From Solitalea lacus (lineage in GTDB: Bacteria; Bacteroidota; Bacteroidia; Sphingobacteriales; Sphingobacteriaceae), in contig NZ_CP091740.1 of NCBI RefSeq assembly GCF_022014595.1, positions 992,001 to 1,056,000 on the forward strand: a stretch of 64,000 bases of DNA. The letters run 5' to 3'. The notes under the pieces are model-generated. The model had not been told where the DNA came from. It ran no database searches and saw nothing but the letters and a program-made list of their open reading frames with translations. Below, in pieces: positions 63,883 through 64,000 of this stretch. The stretch's first letter is position 1, and the number at the start of each line of letters is the position of its first letter. Both the position numbers and the translations under genes were made by a program.

Positions 63883-64000
63883 AAGAAAGTTACTAAGGGC
63901 GCACGGGGGATGCCTTGGCTCTCAGAGGCGATGAAGGACGTGATAAGCTGCGATAAGCATCGGGGATTGGCAAATACGAATTGATCCGATGATTTCCGAA
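63883..64000 (+). rRNA. rrl: 23S ribosomal RNA, 5' part (cut by window edge)
   Basis: Starts near 63883 by alignment with the E. coli 5' end (TACTAAGGGCGCACGGGGGATGCC corresponds to the conserved first 30 bases) and runs off the window. TCAGAGGCGATGAAGGACGTG is a conserved domain I segment. Confidence 0.95.

Overview
The window looks like chromosomal DNA of a Bacteroidota bacterium, most likely of the Sphingobacteriales. The 16S gene, AT-rich codon use, TonB-dependent outer-membrane receptors with carboxypeptidase-like N-termini, DUF5686 and DUF4412 families, a short-chain type threonine dehydrogenase, and promoters of the form TTG-N19/20-TAnnTTTG all fit. My impression of the 16S is Solitalea/Pedobacter-like, but I could not run an alignment.

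Region 1 (1-9.3 kb): the glyoxylate shunt (aceB then aceA on the minus strand; aceA is cut by the window edge at its catalytic cysteine) lies divergent from an XRE/ScfR-type regulator followed by pdxJ and a CpeT-like exported protein. Then come mgsA and the large glycine-cleavage P-protein gene gcvP. Region 2 (9.3-10.8 kb): a complete IS1380-family insertion sequence with perfect 17-bp inverted repeats and a 5-bp target duplication. Region 3 (10.8-27.3 kb): a methyltransferase, an overlapping 7TM histidine kinase/LuxR response-regulator pair, two tandem YceI proteins, a DUF4412 protein, an MBL hydrolase, kbl, an outer-membrane DUF5686 protein, membrane proteins, L-threonine dehydrogenase and asd. 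gcvP, kbl and tdh together form a threonine-to-glycine-to-C1 route. Region 4 (27.3-48.5 kb): housekeeping and envelope genes: transglutaminase-like protein, pnuC plus a NadR-like kinase, DinB, a GT2 glycosyltransferase, ispH, a TonB-dependent receptor, hemH, a 1341-aa hybrid kinase, waaA, the nucleotide-sugar operon ugd-galE-rfbB, a MacB-like permease and an IscA-type protein.

Region 5 (48.6-55.7 kb) is the most unusual part. An acyl-CoA (methylmalonyl-CoA type) mutase gene and dnaA were once separated by about 330 bp. An IS1634-family element has inserted between them and is flanked by perfect direct repeats of about 408 bp. These duplicate the mutase 3' end, its terminator and a consensus DnaA box, so both neighbours keep their native flanks. 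This element has itself been invaded by an IS110-family element (DEDD recombinase) placed exactly at the inner edge of its left terminal repeat. The non-coding ends of the IS110 element are strongly structured and are candidates for its guide (bridge/seek) RNA and for sequestering the transposase start codon.

Region 6 (55.7-64 kb): a lemA-TPM-TPM operon, an FAD-dependent dehydrogenase, a small unknown protein with a DinB and a CoA-binding protein, then an rRNA operon driven by three tandem promoters: 16S, tRNA-Ile(GAT), tRNA-Ala(TGC) and the beginning of 23S. No CRISPR array, prophage or defence island was seen.
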